The position numbers were made by a program, and so were the translations under genes. The notes under the pieces are model-generated. The model saw only the letters and a program-made list of their open reading frames with translations, searched no databases and was not told the DNA's origin. From positions 1 through 64,000 of the forward strand of contig JANYKN010000126.1 in the NCBI GenBank assembly GCA_025361565.1: a stretch of DNA of 64,000 nucleotides, written 5' to 3'. The DNA is from Bacteroidota bacterium. GTDB lineage: Bacteria > Bacteroidota > Bacteroidia > Bacteroidales > NBLH01. Positions 50,740-62,183 of this stretch are shown here, piece after piece; the stretch's first letter is position 1; every line of letters starts with the position of its first letter.

Positions 50740-51972
50740 CTAATGAAAAAACAAATATCCTAATAAAATGGCAGCCGTAATACCTGCAAAATCTGCAATT
50801 AAGCCACAAACAACAGCATAACGTGTGTTTTTAATTCCTACAGAGCCAAAGTAAAGTGCCAATATATAAAATGTAGTATCTGCCGATCCTTGTACTATTG
50901 AAGCCAATTTGCCTGAAAATGAATCGGCTCCATATGTTTTCATGGTGTCTATCATGAGTCCACGGGCACCGCTTCCACTTAATGGTTTCATAAGTGCCAC
51001 AGGAAGAGCTGTTACAAAATCAGTATTCAGACCTATTGAATTAAAGATAAAAGCAATTCCGTCTACCAAATAAGTTAAAGCACCAGAACTGCGAAAAACA
51101 CCAATAGCCACCAAAATGGCAATCAAAAATGGAATTATCTTAACAGCGGTATTAAAACCTTCTTTAGCACCTTCAATAAATGATTCATATACGTTTACCT
51201 TTTTCCTTATGGCCAATAACATAAAACCAATAATGATGGTAAAGATGATAATGTTGCTTGCCTGGCTAGATACCTGAGTGATTTCTTCCTTTGTAAGTCT
51301 GGATAAAAAATAAATAATTGAAAAAATAATTGCAGCAATACCCCCAAAATAGGCTAAAACAACTTTGTTAAACAAATTAATTTTCTGATAGATTGAAACA
51401 CTTATTATTCCGGCCAAAGTTGAAAAAGTTGTAGCAAGAAGAATAGGTATAAATACATCCGAAGGATCAGCGGCACCAAGTTGTGCCCTGTACACCATTA
51501 TACTAATTGGAATTAGGGTAAAACCTGCCGTGTTGATTACCAAAAACATAATTTGGGCATTGCTTGCTGTATCTTTATTTTCATTGGATTGATGCATTTG
51601 TTCCATGGCTTTTAATCCCATTGGTGTAGCAGCATTGTCGAGACCTAGCATATTTGCCGAAAAATTCAGCATAATGGAACCAATAGCAGGATGATCTTTT
51701 GAAAGTTCAGGAAATAATTTCTGAAAGAATGGGCCAATAATTTTTGAAAATATTTTTACTATGCCTCCTTTCTCTCCAATTTTCATAATACCCATCCAGA
51801 AACTTAAGACACCAGTGAGGCCAAGTGAAATTTCAAAACCGGTTTTGGCCATGTCAAATATACTTGATGCCATGCCGGGGAATACCGTCATATCCCCAAA
51901 TACAATGAATTTAACAAGTCCGACGACAAACGCTATTATAAAAAAACCAATCCATATGTAGTTTAAAGCCAT
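50740..51972 (-). CDS. Fused SpmA/SpmB-like nucleoside-recognition (Gate) domain membrane protein
   Basis: 410 aa; 'LNFSANMLGLDNAATPMGLKAMEQM', 'KPLSGSGARGLMIDTMKTYGADSFSGKLASIVQGSADTTFYILALYFGSVGIKNTRYA'. Confidence 0.88.
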   Translation of the reverse strand: MALNYIWIGFFIIAFVVGLVKFIVFGDMTVFPGMASSIFDMAKTGFEISLGLTGVLSFWMGIMKIGEKGGIVKIFSKIIGPFFQKLFPELSKDHPAIGSIMLNFSANMLGLDNAATPMGLKAMEQMHQSNENKDTASNAQIMFLVINTAGFTLIPISIMVYRAQLGAADPSDVFIPILLATTFSTLAGIISVSIYQKINLFNKVVLAYFGGIAAIIFSIIYFLSRLTKEEITQVSSQASNIIIFTIIIGFMLLAIRKKVNVYESFIEGAKEGFNTAVKIIPFLIAILVAIGVFRSSGALTYLVDGIAFIFNSIGLNTDFVTALPVALMKPLSGSGARGLMIDTMKTYGADSFSGKLASIVQGSADTTFYILALYFGSVGIKNTRYAVVCGLIADFAGITAAILLGYLFFH

Positions 51973-52219
51973 GTTATGAATATTTAGTTTACGAATATAG
52001 GAAAATTTCCTTGCTAAATCCGTAGGATTAAAATTATATAGTTGAAGTCAAAATAATATTATCAAAGCGAATCGATTCAAATATGCTATAATACTATTGG
52101 TTACAGATCATTGAGCCTCTTACATAATATTTTTCCTATCGACCTAATTTTTGTTCAAATGAGTATATATATTATGTGAAACACAATCAGAGCAAGCTCT
52201 CTACGGAGTGGATCAATAA

Positions 52220-52250
52220 AAAAGCCATCTCGAAAGGAGATGGCTTTAAA
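52220..52250 (-). terminator. groEL terminator
   Basis: aagccatctc-gaaa(g)-gagatggctt perfect stem with a U-run on the minus strand. Confidence 0.8.
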
Positions 52251-52287
52251 AGCACAGTAAACTATGCGGATTTTATTTGATATTTGA

Positions 52288-53940
<1,653 letters not shown>

Positions 53941-53963
53941 TTAATTGATTGATAATTGATTGA

Positions 53964-54242
53964 TTATACTATTGCAAGAATGTCGTCTTGTTTCATAATC
54001 AGGTAATCTTTGTTTTCGTAGCTGATTTCTGTACCGGAATATTTTCCATACAATACAACATCACCAACTTTAACTTCCATTGGTTCATCTTTTGAACCTG
54101 GACCAACTGCTATAACTTTGCCACTTTGTGGTTTTTCTTTTGCTGAATCAGGAATGATAATTCCTCCTTGTGTGCGTTCTTCTGCCTTTAAAGGCTCAAT
54201 TAAAACTCTTGTTCCTAATGGTTTCATAGTAATAACTCCCAT
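53964..54242 (-). CDS. groES: 10 kDa co-chaperonin GroES
   Basis: 92 aa; '[43 protein letters not shown]'. Confidence 0.97.
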   Translation of the reverse strand: MGVITMKPLGTRVLIEPLKAEERTQGGIIIPDSAKEKPQSGKVIAVGPGSKDEPMEVKVGDVVLYGKYSGTEISYENKDYLIMKQDDILAIV

Positions 54243-54325
54243 ATGATTTTGTTTAACAATTATTATATTTTACGAATCTTGCTATTCACAATTTATGCCA
54301 AAGCATATTTAGCCAGTTTGTGACA

Positions 54326-54333
54326 CAAAAATA
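54326..54333 (-). promoter_or_regulatory. Candidate groESL -7 element (TATTTTTG on minus strand)
   Basis: Match to TAnnTTTG 84 nt upstream of groES. Confidence 0.35.
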
Positions 54334-54455
54334 CGACAAAATTTCAGTGATAATAATTTATAAATATGTAATATGCAGAAAATAAATCAATTAACTTAAT
54401 GCTGGTTGATTAACTTAAATTACTAGATTGACAGCCAATGTGACAAAATGGCCAA

Positions 54456-54488
54456 AAAAAAAGCCATCTCAATATGAAATGGCTTTTT
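54456..54488 (-). terminator. secG terminator
   Basis: aagccatctc-aatat-gaaatggctt stem with a 9-A run on the plus strand (U-run on minus). Confidence 0.75.
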
Positions 54489-54505
54489 GAAATCTTATGT
54501 AATTA

Positions 54506-54853
54506 TTATTTAGATTTTTTTTCAGTCCCTTTTGTAGTTGTAGATGTTGGGGGAACAGTAGGAATAACTGGTACATCACTGGCATGGTTTACCTGCTCTT
54601 CAATAGCAGAACCTTGTTCTTTACCAGTATCTCTTGGAATGGTTATACTTCCTGCTAAACTCAATACTAGTACAGCAACGGCTAATGACCATGTGGCTTT
54701 TTCAAGGAAATCGGCAGTTTTTCGAACACCCATTATTTGATTTGAGGATGAAAAATTTGAAACCAATCCTCCTCCTTTTGAATTTTGAACCAATACGATC
54801 AAAATCAATAGTACACTTGCAATAATTAGTAAAATTGTTATTAAGGTATTCAT
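54506..54853 (-). CDS. secG: Preprotein translocase subunit SecG
   Basis: 115 aa; 'LILIVLVQNSKGGGLVSNF...GVRKTADFLEKATW'. Confidence 0.92.
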   Translation of the reverse strand: MNTLITILLIIASVLLILIVLVQNSKGGGLVSNFSSSNQIMGVRKTADFLEKATWSLAVAVLVLSLAGSITIPRDTGKEQGSAIEEQVNHASDVPVIPTVPPTSTTTKGTEKKSK

Positions 54854-54857
54854 ATTT

Positions 54858-56999
54858 TTAAGATTTAATCAAACTTTCAATTTTTTTTATTTGGATTGCA
54901 AAGTAAGTCTTTTTTTCTGGAAACTTCAAAATTAATTTATTATATATTTCAATTGCTTTTGGGTAATTTTTTTGTTGGATTTGTATATCTGCCATTGTTT
55001 CAGTCATAAACTCTTCCTTTTCATCTGTGCTCGAAATGGATACATCGCCTGATAAGGAACTTTCTTTACTTCCGATTTTTTCAAAAGTTTCAATTTTTTC
55101 AATAAAGTTATCAATCAGTTTTGTTGATTTTTTAACTTTGAATTCTTGTACATCTGCATTTTCAATTGTTAAATTTTCACTGATATTAGTTTCTTTATCT
55201 TGAATTGGTTCGTCAAATGTTTTTGTTTCATTTATTTGTTCAGGAATAATCTCAGTATTTTTATCAAGTTTCTCACTTCCATTTTCAATAATCGGATTTT
55301 GTATCAAATCAATCATTCGTTGGTTTTCAAGATGTTTTTCCCGATCTTCTTTTTCTTTCTCTTCTTTCATGCGCAGCTTTTTATCTTCAATTTTTTTAAT
55401 CAACAATTCGGCTGCACTCAATGATTTATTTGATGACGTTGTTTGATCATCCTTTTTTTCTATTGTGATTTCTTTATTTGTTTCAATGAAAGTTGAAGGA
55501 GTAATTTCTTTTTCAATTTCTAATTTGTTTGTTTTTTCTTCGTCTAAATTGGCAACAACTTTTGATATCGGTGAGATAACAGCATTTTTTAATGATTCTG
55601 ATTCACTTCCAATATTTTCTGTTTCGGTCGTGGTTGTTTGCTCTTTATTTTTAACATGCTGTTTGAAAAGGTCTTTGGCGGTTATTCCACTTTCTTTAAT
55701 TACCTCTTTTTCAATATCATCATTATTTTCAGGATCTGAGATTTTTTCTTTTTTTATTTCGTCTTCATGGAAACCAATAAATGTTTCCTTGATTACTCTA
55801 CTTGATCCTTTTTTTTCATCGGTTTGTTTTGTTTTAGCAAGCCTCGATACTTCATTTCCTGTTTGAATGTCAATAGTTTCAGGTGTATTCTCTGAAGTAA
55901 TATTCATTTCTTTTTTAATTTGCCGTATTTTTGAAAAAATACTACTCATCACTTCTGAACTGCCTGTTTCCGTTTTAACATGTTCTTTATTTTCAACAGT
56001 TTTGTTAGATTGAAGCTCTTTTTTGGTTTCGGTTAATTGTGTGCTTTCTTTTTCAACTTTTTCATTGACTAAATTCTTATCTTCAGTAATATCAATTTTT
56101 TTGTGTTCGAATGGTTTTGCATTTTCATCTTTTACTTTTTCTTGAATTACTATCTTTTTTTCTTCTGGTTTTATTACTTCTTCGAGCTTTAATTCTGACT
56201 TATCTTCTGTTTTTTTAATTTCACCAATTTCTTTGTTAATTTCTGGCTTTTCTTGTTCTTTGGTTTTTATAATTTCATCTTTTTTAACTTCAATTAATGG
56301 AACTATCTTTTTTTTCTCTTCAAATTCCTTTTCAGATTCAATTACGTCTTTATTAATTTTCGGACTATTAGTTGCCTGAAAAAAATCTTTAATAATTTCT
56401 TTATGTCTGATTTTTGATTTTTCGGTTGTTAGTTTTATTAACTCATCTTCTGATAAATCAACTTTCTTTATATTTTCAAGATTTTCAGCTATTTCAATAT
56501 CTGATGTTTTTTTCTCATCAGTAGCTATTTTCTCAACTTCGATAATTTTTTCGGGTTCTTTTTTTTCTATTTCAATTTTCTGCTTGATCTCTATTTTTTC
56601 AAAAGGCTTTTCTTTTTCAATTTTTTCTACAGGAATCTCCTTTTCTATTTTTTCAATAGTGGTTTTTATAGGAATTTTTTCATCCGATACTTTAGTTTGT
56701 GTTTTTTTCTCAGTTGTAGCATCTGCAATTAATGGAGCAGAAACATTAAGTGAATTGATGTATTGGAATAATTTCTTTTTATCAGAAATAAAACTCCCCG
56801 AAATATTTAATTGGTTGCTATAATTCTCAGAATGAGTTTGGTTCATAGCTTTTAACAAAAGTATGTGCCCGGTTTGAAAATAGGGATACTTTTCAAGCAA
56901 AAGCATAATTTGCGAAAGTGCCTTTTGGTCAAAAGCTTCTTTGCTTTCTAAAAATGAGACTATTTGTTCTGTATTCATAACCCTATTTATTTTTACCAA
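54858..56999 (-). CDS. Highly charged E/K-rich low-complexity protein with C-terminal TPR-like segment
   Basis: 713 aa; ordered N-terminus (MNTEQIVSFLESKEAFDQKALSQIMLLLEKYPYFQTGHILLLKAM), long K/E/I repeats, C-terminal 'ETMADIQIQQKNYPKAIEIYNKLILKFPEK'. Confidence 0.8.
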   Translation of the reverse strand: MVKINRVMNTEQIVSFLESKEAFDQKALSQIMLLLEKYPYFQTGHILLLKAMNQTHSENYSNQLNISGSFISDKKKLFQYINSLNVSAPLIADATTEKKTQTKVSDEKIPIKTTIEKIEKEIPVEKIEKEKPFEKIEIKQKIEIEKKEPEKIIEVEKIATDEKKTSDIEIAENLENIKKVDLSEDELIKLTTEKSKIRHKEIIKDFFQATNSPKINKDVIESEKEFEEKKKIVPLIEVKKDEIIKTKEQEKPEINKEIGEIKKTEDKSELKLEEVIKPEEKKIVIQEKVKDENAKPFEHKKIDITEDKNLVNEKVEKESTQLTETKKELQSNKTVENKEHVKTETGSSEVMSSIFSKIRQIKKEMNITSENTPETIDIQTGNEVSRLAKTKQTDEKKGSSRVIKETFIGFHEDEIKKEKISDPENNDDIEKEVIKESGITAKDLFKQHVKNKEQTTTTETENIGSESESLKNAVISPISKVVANLDEEKTNKLEIEKEITPSTFIETNKEITIEKKDDQTTSSNKSLSAAELLIKKIEDKKLRMKEEKEKEDREKHLENQRMIDLIQNPIIENGSEKLDKNTEIIPEQINETKTFDEPIQDKETNISENLTIENADVQEFKVKKSTKLIDNFIEKIETFEKIGSKESSLSGDVSISSTDEKEEFMTETMADIQIQQKNYPKAIEIYNKLILKFPEKKTYFAIQIKKIESLIKS

Positions 57000-57499
57000 T
57001 TTACAACTGCTTTTTGAAAAATATCATCAGTCAACTGTTCCAAAATTGCTGGAACTACAGTTGGTTCAACTGAAGATAGCATTTCTTTGCTATCATAATC
57101 TGTATATCGGCTAAATGTTTCATCGAAATTCTTAGTTTCATCTAATTCGTTAATAAAAGTAACTTTGACTTTTATTGTCAATCTGTTTTGGGCTGCTGTT
57201 TCATTGGCAGTTAATGCAATCGGAGCTACTGAATAATCAACAATCTGACCTTTAAACTGTAAATCTCCTTTTCCCTCAGTCAAATTCAAAGAGGTTTGTG
57301 AAACCAATTTTTTTTGTAAAAGTTCAGTAATATCCTGACTTAATGTAGCATTAAATATAGATGCAGTATTTTTAAAATATTCCACAGATACTGTTTTTGC
57401 GCCAACTGGAATAGAAGCACCTGTAAATGAATAAATTCCACAGGAAGAAATCAATGGAACAATGAATATAAACAAGGCAATAATTTTAATTTTTTTCAT
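56993..57499 (-). CDS. lptE: LptE-family LPS-assembly lipoprotein
   Basis: 168 aa; lipobox 'LISSCGIYSFTGASIPVGAKTVSVEYFKNTA'. Confidence 0.82.
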   Translation of the reverse strand: MKKIKIIALFIFIVPLISSCGIYSFTGASIPVGAKTVSVEYFKNTASIFNATLSQDITELLQKKLVSQTSLNLTEGKGDLQFKGQIVDYSVAPIALTANETAAQNRLTIKVKVTFINELDETKNFDETFSRYTDYDSKEMLSSVEPTVVPAILEQLTDDIFQKAVVNW

Positions 57500-57548
57500 T
57501 ATATTAATTTGAACTATCTTTTAATATGTGATTTTAAAGTGATTTATA

Positions 57549-58775
57549 TTACTCAAGATCGTACTCTTTGATTTTCCTATACAAAGTTCGTTCCGAAATG
57601 CCTAAATCTACTGCTGCTGCTTTTCGTTTACCTTTATGTTTATCAAGTGCCTTTTTTATCAGTTCAATTTCCTTATCCATAATCGACAAGGATTCTTCTA
57701 CAAATTCCTCAGTATCTTGGATTTGAAAATTATTTTCAGTATCATATTCAAATTCTTTCTCTGCTTGTTTTGATTCAATAAATCCATTTTTTTCGTAAAA
57801 AGAATTTATTATATCAGGGTTTTCTACATAGGTTTTATGGATTTCGTCTTTATTTACAATGCCGTTAACTACTCTTTTTAGATCGTTCATGTCTTTTTTC
57901 ATATCGAAAAGTATTTTGTACAAAATTTCTCTTTCCGAGGAAAATGTCTGGCTGTCAACACTATCTTTATATAATGCTGGAAGTTTTTGTCCTTCATAAA
58001 TAGGAAGGTATTGTTTTAATTCGACTCCAGTAATAAGTCTGCTTTGTTCAATTATTGATAATTGCTCAGTCACATTTTTTAATTGGCGAATATTTCCGGG
58101 CCATCTGTAATTGTATATGAGTTCATTGGCTGAATCATCTAGTTTTATAGGAGGCATTCTGTATTTTTCACTAAAATCCTGAGCAAATTTCTTAAATAAA
58201 AGAATAATGTCTTCTTTTCTCTCTCTAAGAGGCGGAATATGAATTGGCACAGTATTTAGCCGATAATATAAATCTTCTCTGAATTTACCATCATGAACTG
58301 CTTTTAAAACATCGATATTAGTCGCAGCAACAATCCTTACATCTGTTTTTTGTGTTTTCGACGAGCCAACTTTAAGAAATTCACCAGATTCTAAAACTCT
58401 AAGTAACCTAACTTGAGTGGATAGTGGTAATTCTGCAACTTCATCCAAAAAGATAGTACCTTTATCCGCAACTTCAAAATACCCTTTTCTTTGATCATGA
58501 GCCCCCGTAAATGAGCCTTTTTCATGCCCAAACAATTCAGAATCAATCGTTCCTTCTGGAATTGCTCCACAGTTAACTGCAATATAGTTGTTATGTTTTC
58601 GAGGACTTAATTGGTGTATAATTTGAGGAAATGTTTCTTTTCCAGTACCGCTTTCACCCATTATTAAAACAGAAAGATCTGTCGAGGCAACTTGGGTTGC
58701 AATATCAATGGCTCGATTCAATTTACTTGAAACACCAATGATTCCGAATCTCTGTTTTATAGTTTGAATATCCAT
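57549..58775 (-). CDS. Sigma-54-interacting transcriptional activator (AAA+ plus Fis HTH, no receiver domain)
   Basis: 408 aa; 'GESGTGKE', 'ELFGHEKGSFTGAHDQRKGYFE', 'RWPGNIRQLKN'; C-terminal 'AAVDLGISERTLYRKIKEY'. Confidence 0.92.
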   Translation of the reverse strand: MDIQTIKQRFGIIGVSSKLNRAIDIATQVASTDLSVLIMGESGTGKETFPQIIHQLSPRKHNNYIAVNCGAIPEGTIDSELFGHEKGSFTGAHDQRKGYFEVADKGTIFLDEVAELPLSTQVRLLRVLESGEFLKVGSSKTQKTDVRIVAATNIDVLKAVHDGKFREDLYYRLNTVPIHIPPLRERKEDIILLFKKFAQDFSEKYRMPPIKLDDSANELIYNYRWPGNIRQLKNVTEQLSIIEQSRLITGVELKQYLPIYEGQKLPALYKDSVDSQTFSSEREILYKILFDMKKDMNDLKRVVNGIVNKDEIHKTYVENPDIINSFYEKNGFIESKQAEKEFEYDTENNFQIQDTEEFVEESLSIMDKEIELIKKALDKHKGKRKAAAVDLGISERTLYRKIKEYDLE

Positions 58776-59050
58776 TATTTAATTTCTATTGTAATTTGTC
58801 TTGATTTGGATTTGAAGTACAATATTCATGTTGTTGTGCTTTTTTGCAAATTCGATTTTATTTCACATTTTTGTTTCTGTGATTCGAATTAGATGTTCTT
58901 AATTATTATACTTCAATATTGTAAACATGACAAAATTACAATTAAATCCGAAAACATACTAATAAACTTTTTCAGAATAGAGAACACATTACAAATGTAA
59001 ATAAAAATACATATAAAGACAAGTAAAATGTATAATATATTTCAATTATC

Positions 59051-59806
59051 TTGAAAATGAAAGTAATAGGATTAATACCGGCACGTTGGGCATCAACAAG
59101 ATTTCCTGGAAAACCTTTGGTTAAAATAGGCGATAAATCTATGATACAGAGAGTTTATGAGCAATCTTGCAAAGCCATTGAGCATGTTGTTGTTGCTACT
59201 GATGATGATCGGATTGTGAATGAAGTTAAACGATTTGGTGGACAAGTTGTCATGACTAGAAGTAATCATAAGAGTGGTACTGATAGATGTGCCGAAGCTT
59301 TAGATGTTTATGAATCTGAGACAGGGTCTACTTTTGATTTAGCAATAAATATTCAAGGAGATGAGCCATTTATTCAAGTTCAGCAAATTGTTGATGTAAT
59401 TAAATGTTTTGAGGACTCTTCTGCCCAAATAGCCACCATAATAAAAAAAATTACAAGCCACGAAGCGTTGTTTAATCCAAACAATCCCAAAGTTGTAATA
59501 ACTAAAAATTTGGAGGCCATATATTTTAGCAGATCAACTATTCCTTATGTGGTTAATACATTAGAGGCCGATTGGTTGAAAAAAATCACATTTTATGAAC
59601 ATTTGGGATTGTATGCATATAAAACTGAAGTTTTGAGGGCAATAACACGTATTGCACCTTCTACTTTGGAATTAGCCGAATCTCTTGAACAAAACCGATG
59701 GATTGAAAATGGTTTTAGAATTAAAGTTGCGGAAACAGAATTCGAAAATATTTCAATTGATACCGAAGAGGATTTGCAAAATATTTTAAAACAAGGCGGT
59801 TTTTAA
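59051..59806 (+). CDS. kdsB: 3-deoxy-manno-octulosonate cytidylyltransferase
   Basis: 251 aa; 'GLIPARWASTRFPGKPL', 'VVVATDDDRIV', 'NIQGDEPFI'. Confidence 0.95.
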   Translation: MKMKVIGLIPARWASTRFPGKPLVKIGDKSMIQRVYEQSCKAIEHVVVATDDDRIVNEVKRFGGQVVMTRSNHKSGTDRCAEALDVYESETGSTFDLAINIQGDEPFIQVQQIVDVIKCFEDSSAQIATIIKKITSHEALFNPNNPKVVITKNLEAIYFSRSTIPYVVNTLEADWLKKITFYEHLGLYAYKTEVLRAITRIAPSTLELAESLEQNRWIENGFRIKVAETEFENISIDTEEDLQNILKQGGF

Positions 59807-60116
59807 ATTTTGGATAAAATTTCAGGCGGTTTGAAAATGAACAATCTAATGGTAAATACCAGTAAGTTGTTTAAATTGCAGTTACTGGCAGCTTTTTTGT
59901 TTGGTGTATCAATTTGATGAAGTTATTATTACAATTAGTTTAGGTATCAAAAATAAAATTTGTAATCCGGTGAAATATCTTACTTTTGTTTATAGATAAT
60001 AAGTCTAAACGAAATTTTGAATTAATAATTGTCATCAGAAATATTTTTTTTTATTTTTTTTACTTTTTTTGAAACATTTTTGAAAACTTTACGTATACAA
60101 TAATAAAGAAGCCAGA

Positions 60117-60455
60117 ATGAAAGAGTCAAGAGTTATCATATTCTTATTAGTTCTAAATTTGGTCGCTTTTAATGCTTATAGTCAGGATATAAGTTATAAT
60201 GAAAAAGAGATTAAGGATGCTTTAATTTATCCTAATCCGCTGATCGGAGAAAAGTTTATGATAAAATCTGAATCAGCAATATCCAAAATTGAAGTAGTAA
60301 ATGTTATAGGAAAGGTTATTAACCGAACAGAAAATACAAATTTTGAATTAAAAGAAGTACAAGTTTTTGTTGGAAAATGTGAAAAGGGAATTTATTTTAT
60401 TAAAATTACCTTTGACGATAAGAAATCGATAGTAAAGAAGTTACTGGTAAAATAG
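60117..60455 (+). CDS. Small secreted protein consisting largely of a T9SS type A-like sorting domain
   Basis: 112 aa; signal peptide '...LVAFNAYSQ' then 'ALIYPNPLIGEKFMIKS...IEVVNVIGKVI...CEKGIYFIKITFDDKKSIVKKLLVK'. Confidence 0.78.
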   Translation: MKESRVIIFLLVLNLVAFNAYSQDISYNEKEIKDALIYPNPLIGEKFMIKSESAISKIEVVNVIGKVINRTENTNFELKEVQVFVGKCEKGIYFIKITFDDKKSIVKKLLVK

Positions 60456-60495
60456 GTTTAGTGTTTGTTTTTAGTTTTATGGTTTAATTTGGATT

Positions 60496-60527
60496 GGCGG
60501 GAAAACTTCTTTTTCCCGCCTTTTTTT
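60496..60527. terminator. Terminator hairpin between the CTD-only gene and pyrH
   Basis: ggcgggaaaa-cttct-ttttcccgcc followed by ttttttt. Confidence 0.8.
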
Positions 60528-61236
60528 ATAGATATACCAAAGTTCCTGTTTTTTCGCCAAGAATTATGTTTTTTAAATTTCCTGGAGTATTCATATTGAA
60601 AACGAGAATTGGCAATTTGTTTTCCTTACACATGGTGAACGCAGTTAAGTCCATTATTTTCAGGTTCTTTTCATAGACATCTTCAAAGGATATTTGATCA
60701 AATTTAGTGGCATTTTTATCTTTCTCCGGATCTGCAGTGTAAATGCCATCAACTCGTGTACCTTTTAGTAATATTTCAGCTTCAATTTCAACTGCTCTTA
60801 GAGCTGAAGCAGTATCAGTAGTAAAAAATGGATTACCCGTTCCGCCAGAAAATATGGCAATTTCTTTGTTCTTAAACGCATTAAGCACAATTTGTTTATT
60901 GAATCTTTCACCAATAGATTCAATAACAAATGAAGTAAATACCCTTGACTTTTGATCTATCCGTTCAAATGCAGCTTGTAATGCAATGCTATTAATTACA
61001 GTTGCCAGCATACCCATACTATCACCTTTTACCCTGTCGAATCCTTTTCCTGTTCCACTCAGTCCCCTGAATATGTTTCCTCCCCCAATTACAATTCCAA
61101 CTTCAACTCCCAGGTCAGCAATCTCTTTTATTTGGCTAACATAGCTATGAATAATGTCTACATTAAGCCCGTATTGATCTTCGCCCATTAATGATTCGCC
61201 GCTAAGTTTCAGCAGTATTCTTTTATATTTTATCAT
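60526..61236 (-). CDS. pyrH: Uridylate kinase
   Basis: 236 aa; 'YKRILLKLSGESLMG', 'GIVIGGGNIFRG', 'FSGGTGNPFFTTDTASALRA'. Confidence 0.97.
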   Translation of the reverse strand: MIKYKRILLKLSGESLMGEDQYGLNVDIIHSYVSQIKEIADLGVEVGIVIGGGNIFRGLSGTGKGFDRVKGDSMGMLATVINSIALQAAFERIDQKSRVFTSFVIESIGERFNKQIVLNAFKNKEIAIFSGGTGNPFFTTDTASALRAVEIEAEILLKGTRVDGIYTADPEKDKNATKFDQISFEDVYEKNLKIMDLTAFTMCKENKLPILVFNMNTPGNLKNIILGEKTGTLVYL

Positions 61237-61265
61237 ATGTAAATAGTTTTAATAGGGGGTAAAAA

Positions 61266-61302
61266 TAAAAAAAGAGTCGCGAAAATCACGACTCTTTTAA
61301 AA
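61266..61302 (-). terminator. Terminator-like hairpin between tsf and pyrH
   Basis: aaagagtcg-cgaaaatca-cgactcttt with A/T runs on both sides. Confidence 0.7.
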
Positions 61303-61321
61303 AAAATTCAAAATTATAATC

Positions 61322-62152
61322 TTAAATAGTAAGCGTAAATCTTTTAAATGCGGTTACTGTAAGACCTTTTGCTGAGCTGCTTAAATATTCACCAATTGTT
61401 AATTTGTTATCTTTAACAAATTGTTGATTTAAAAGCGTACTTTCTTTATAGAATTTATTCAATCGCCCAAGAGCAATTTTTTCAGCCATATCTTCAGGTT
61501 TACCTTCCTGAATAGCCAAATCTTTTCCAATCTCAATTTCTTTGTCTATAACTGATTGAGGAACATCTCCTTTGTCAATTGCAATTGGGTTCATTGCTGC
61601 AATTTGCATAACCACATCCTTCGCAACTTGAGCATCTATACTTGCTTGATTAAAACCCGCAATAGCTGCTAATTTGTTTCCAGGGTGAATATAGGAAACA
61701 ACATATTCAGCACTCACTTTTTCAAAATACGACAAATCAAGTTTCTCTCCAATAACACCAATTTGATTGGTGATTTCATCAGAGATTTTAGTTCCATTTA
61801 AATCTAAAGACAATAGTTCTTCTAAATTTGCAGGATTTTTTGCCAAAGCAACATTTAAAATTGAATGAGCAAATTTTACAAAATCTTCATTTTTTGCAAC
61901 GAAGTCAGTTTCACAGTTTAAAACTATAAGAGAGCCGTTCTTTTTATCATTAGTTGTGCCTGAAATAACAGCTCCCTCAGTTGCAGAGCGATCTGCTCTT
62001 TTATTTGCAACTTTCTGACCTTTCTTTCTTAGGACGTCAACAGCTAATTCAAAATCACCGTTTGCTTCAGTTAGGGCTTGTTTACAGTCCATCATTCCTG
62101 CTCCGGTCATGTTTCTTAATTTAGCTACATCCGCTGCTTTAATTTCTGCCAT
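61322..62152 (-). CDS. tsf: Elongation factor Ts
   Basis: 276 aa; 'VAKLRNMTGAGMMDCKQALTEANGD', 'NCETDFVAKNEDF'. Confidence 0.97.
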   Translation of the reverse strand: MAEIKAADVAKLRNMTGAGMMDCKQALTEANGDFELAVDVLRKKGQKVANKRADRSATEGAVISGTTNDKKNGSLIVLNCETDFVAKNEDFVKFAHSILNVALAKNPANLEELLSLDLNGTKISDEITNQIGVIGEKLDLSYFEKVSAEYVVSYIHPGNKLAAIAGFNQASIDAQVAKDVVMQIAAMNPIAIDKGDVPQSVIDKEIEIGKDLAIQEGKPEDMAEKIALGRLNKFYKESTLLNQQFVKDNKLTIGEYLSSSAKGLTVTAFKRFTLTI

Positions 62153-62183
62153 GAGTATTAATTTTAAGCAATATAAATTTTAA

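Noticed and set aside
54243-54460. CIRCE (TTAGCACTC-N9-GAGTGCTAA) heat-shock operator upstream of groES
   Set aside because: No such inverted repeat is present by eye.
55465-55866. 133-aa hydrophobic + strand ORF opposite the K/E-rich gene
   Set aside because: K/E codons read antisense give Phe/Ser/Leu-rich pseudo-membrane sequences; not credible as a gene.
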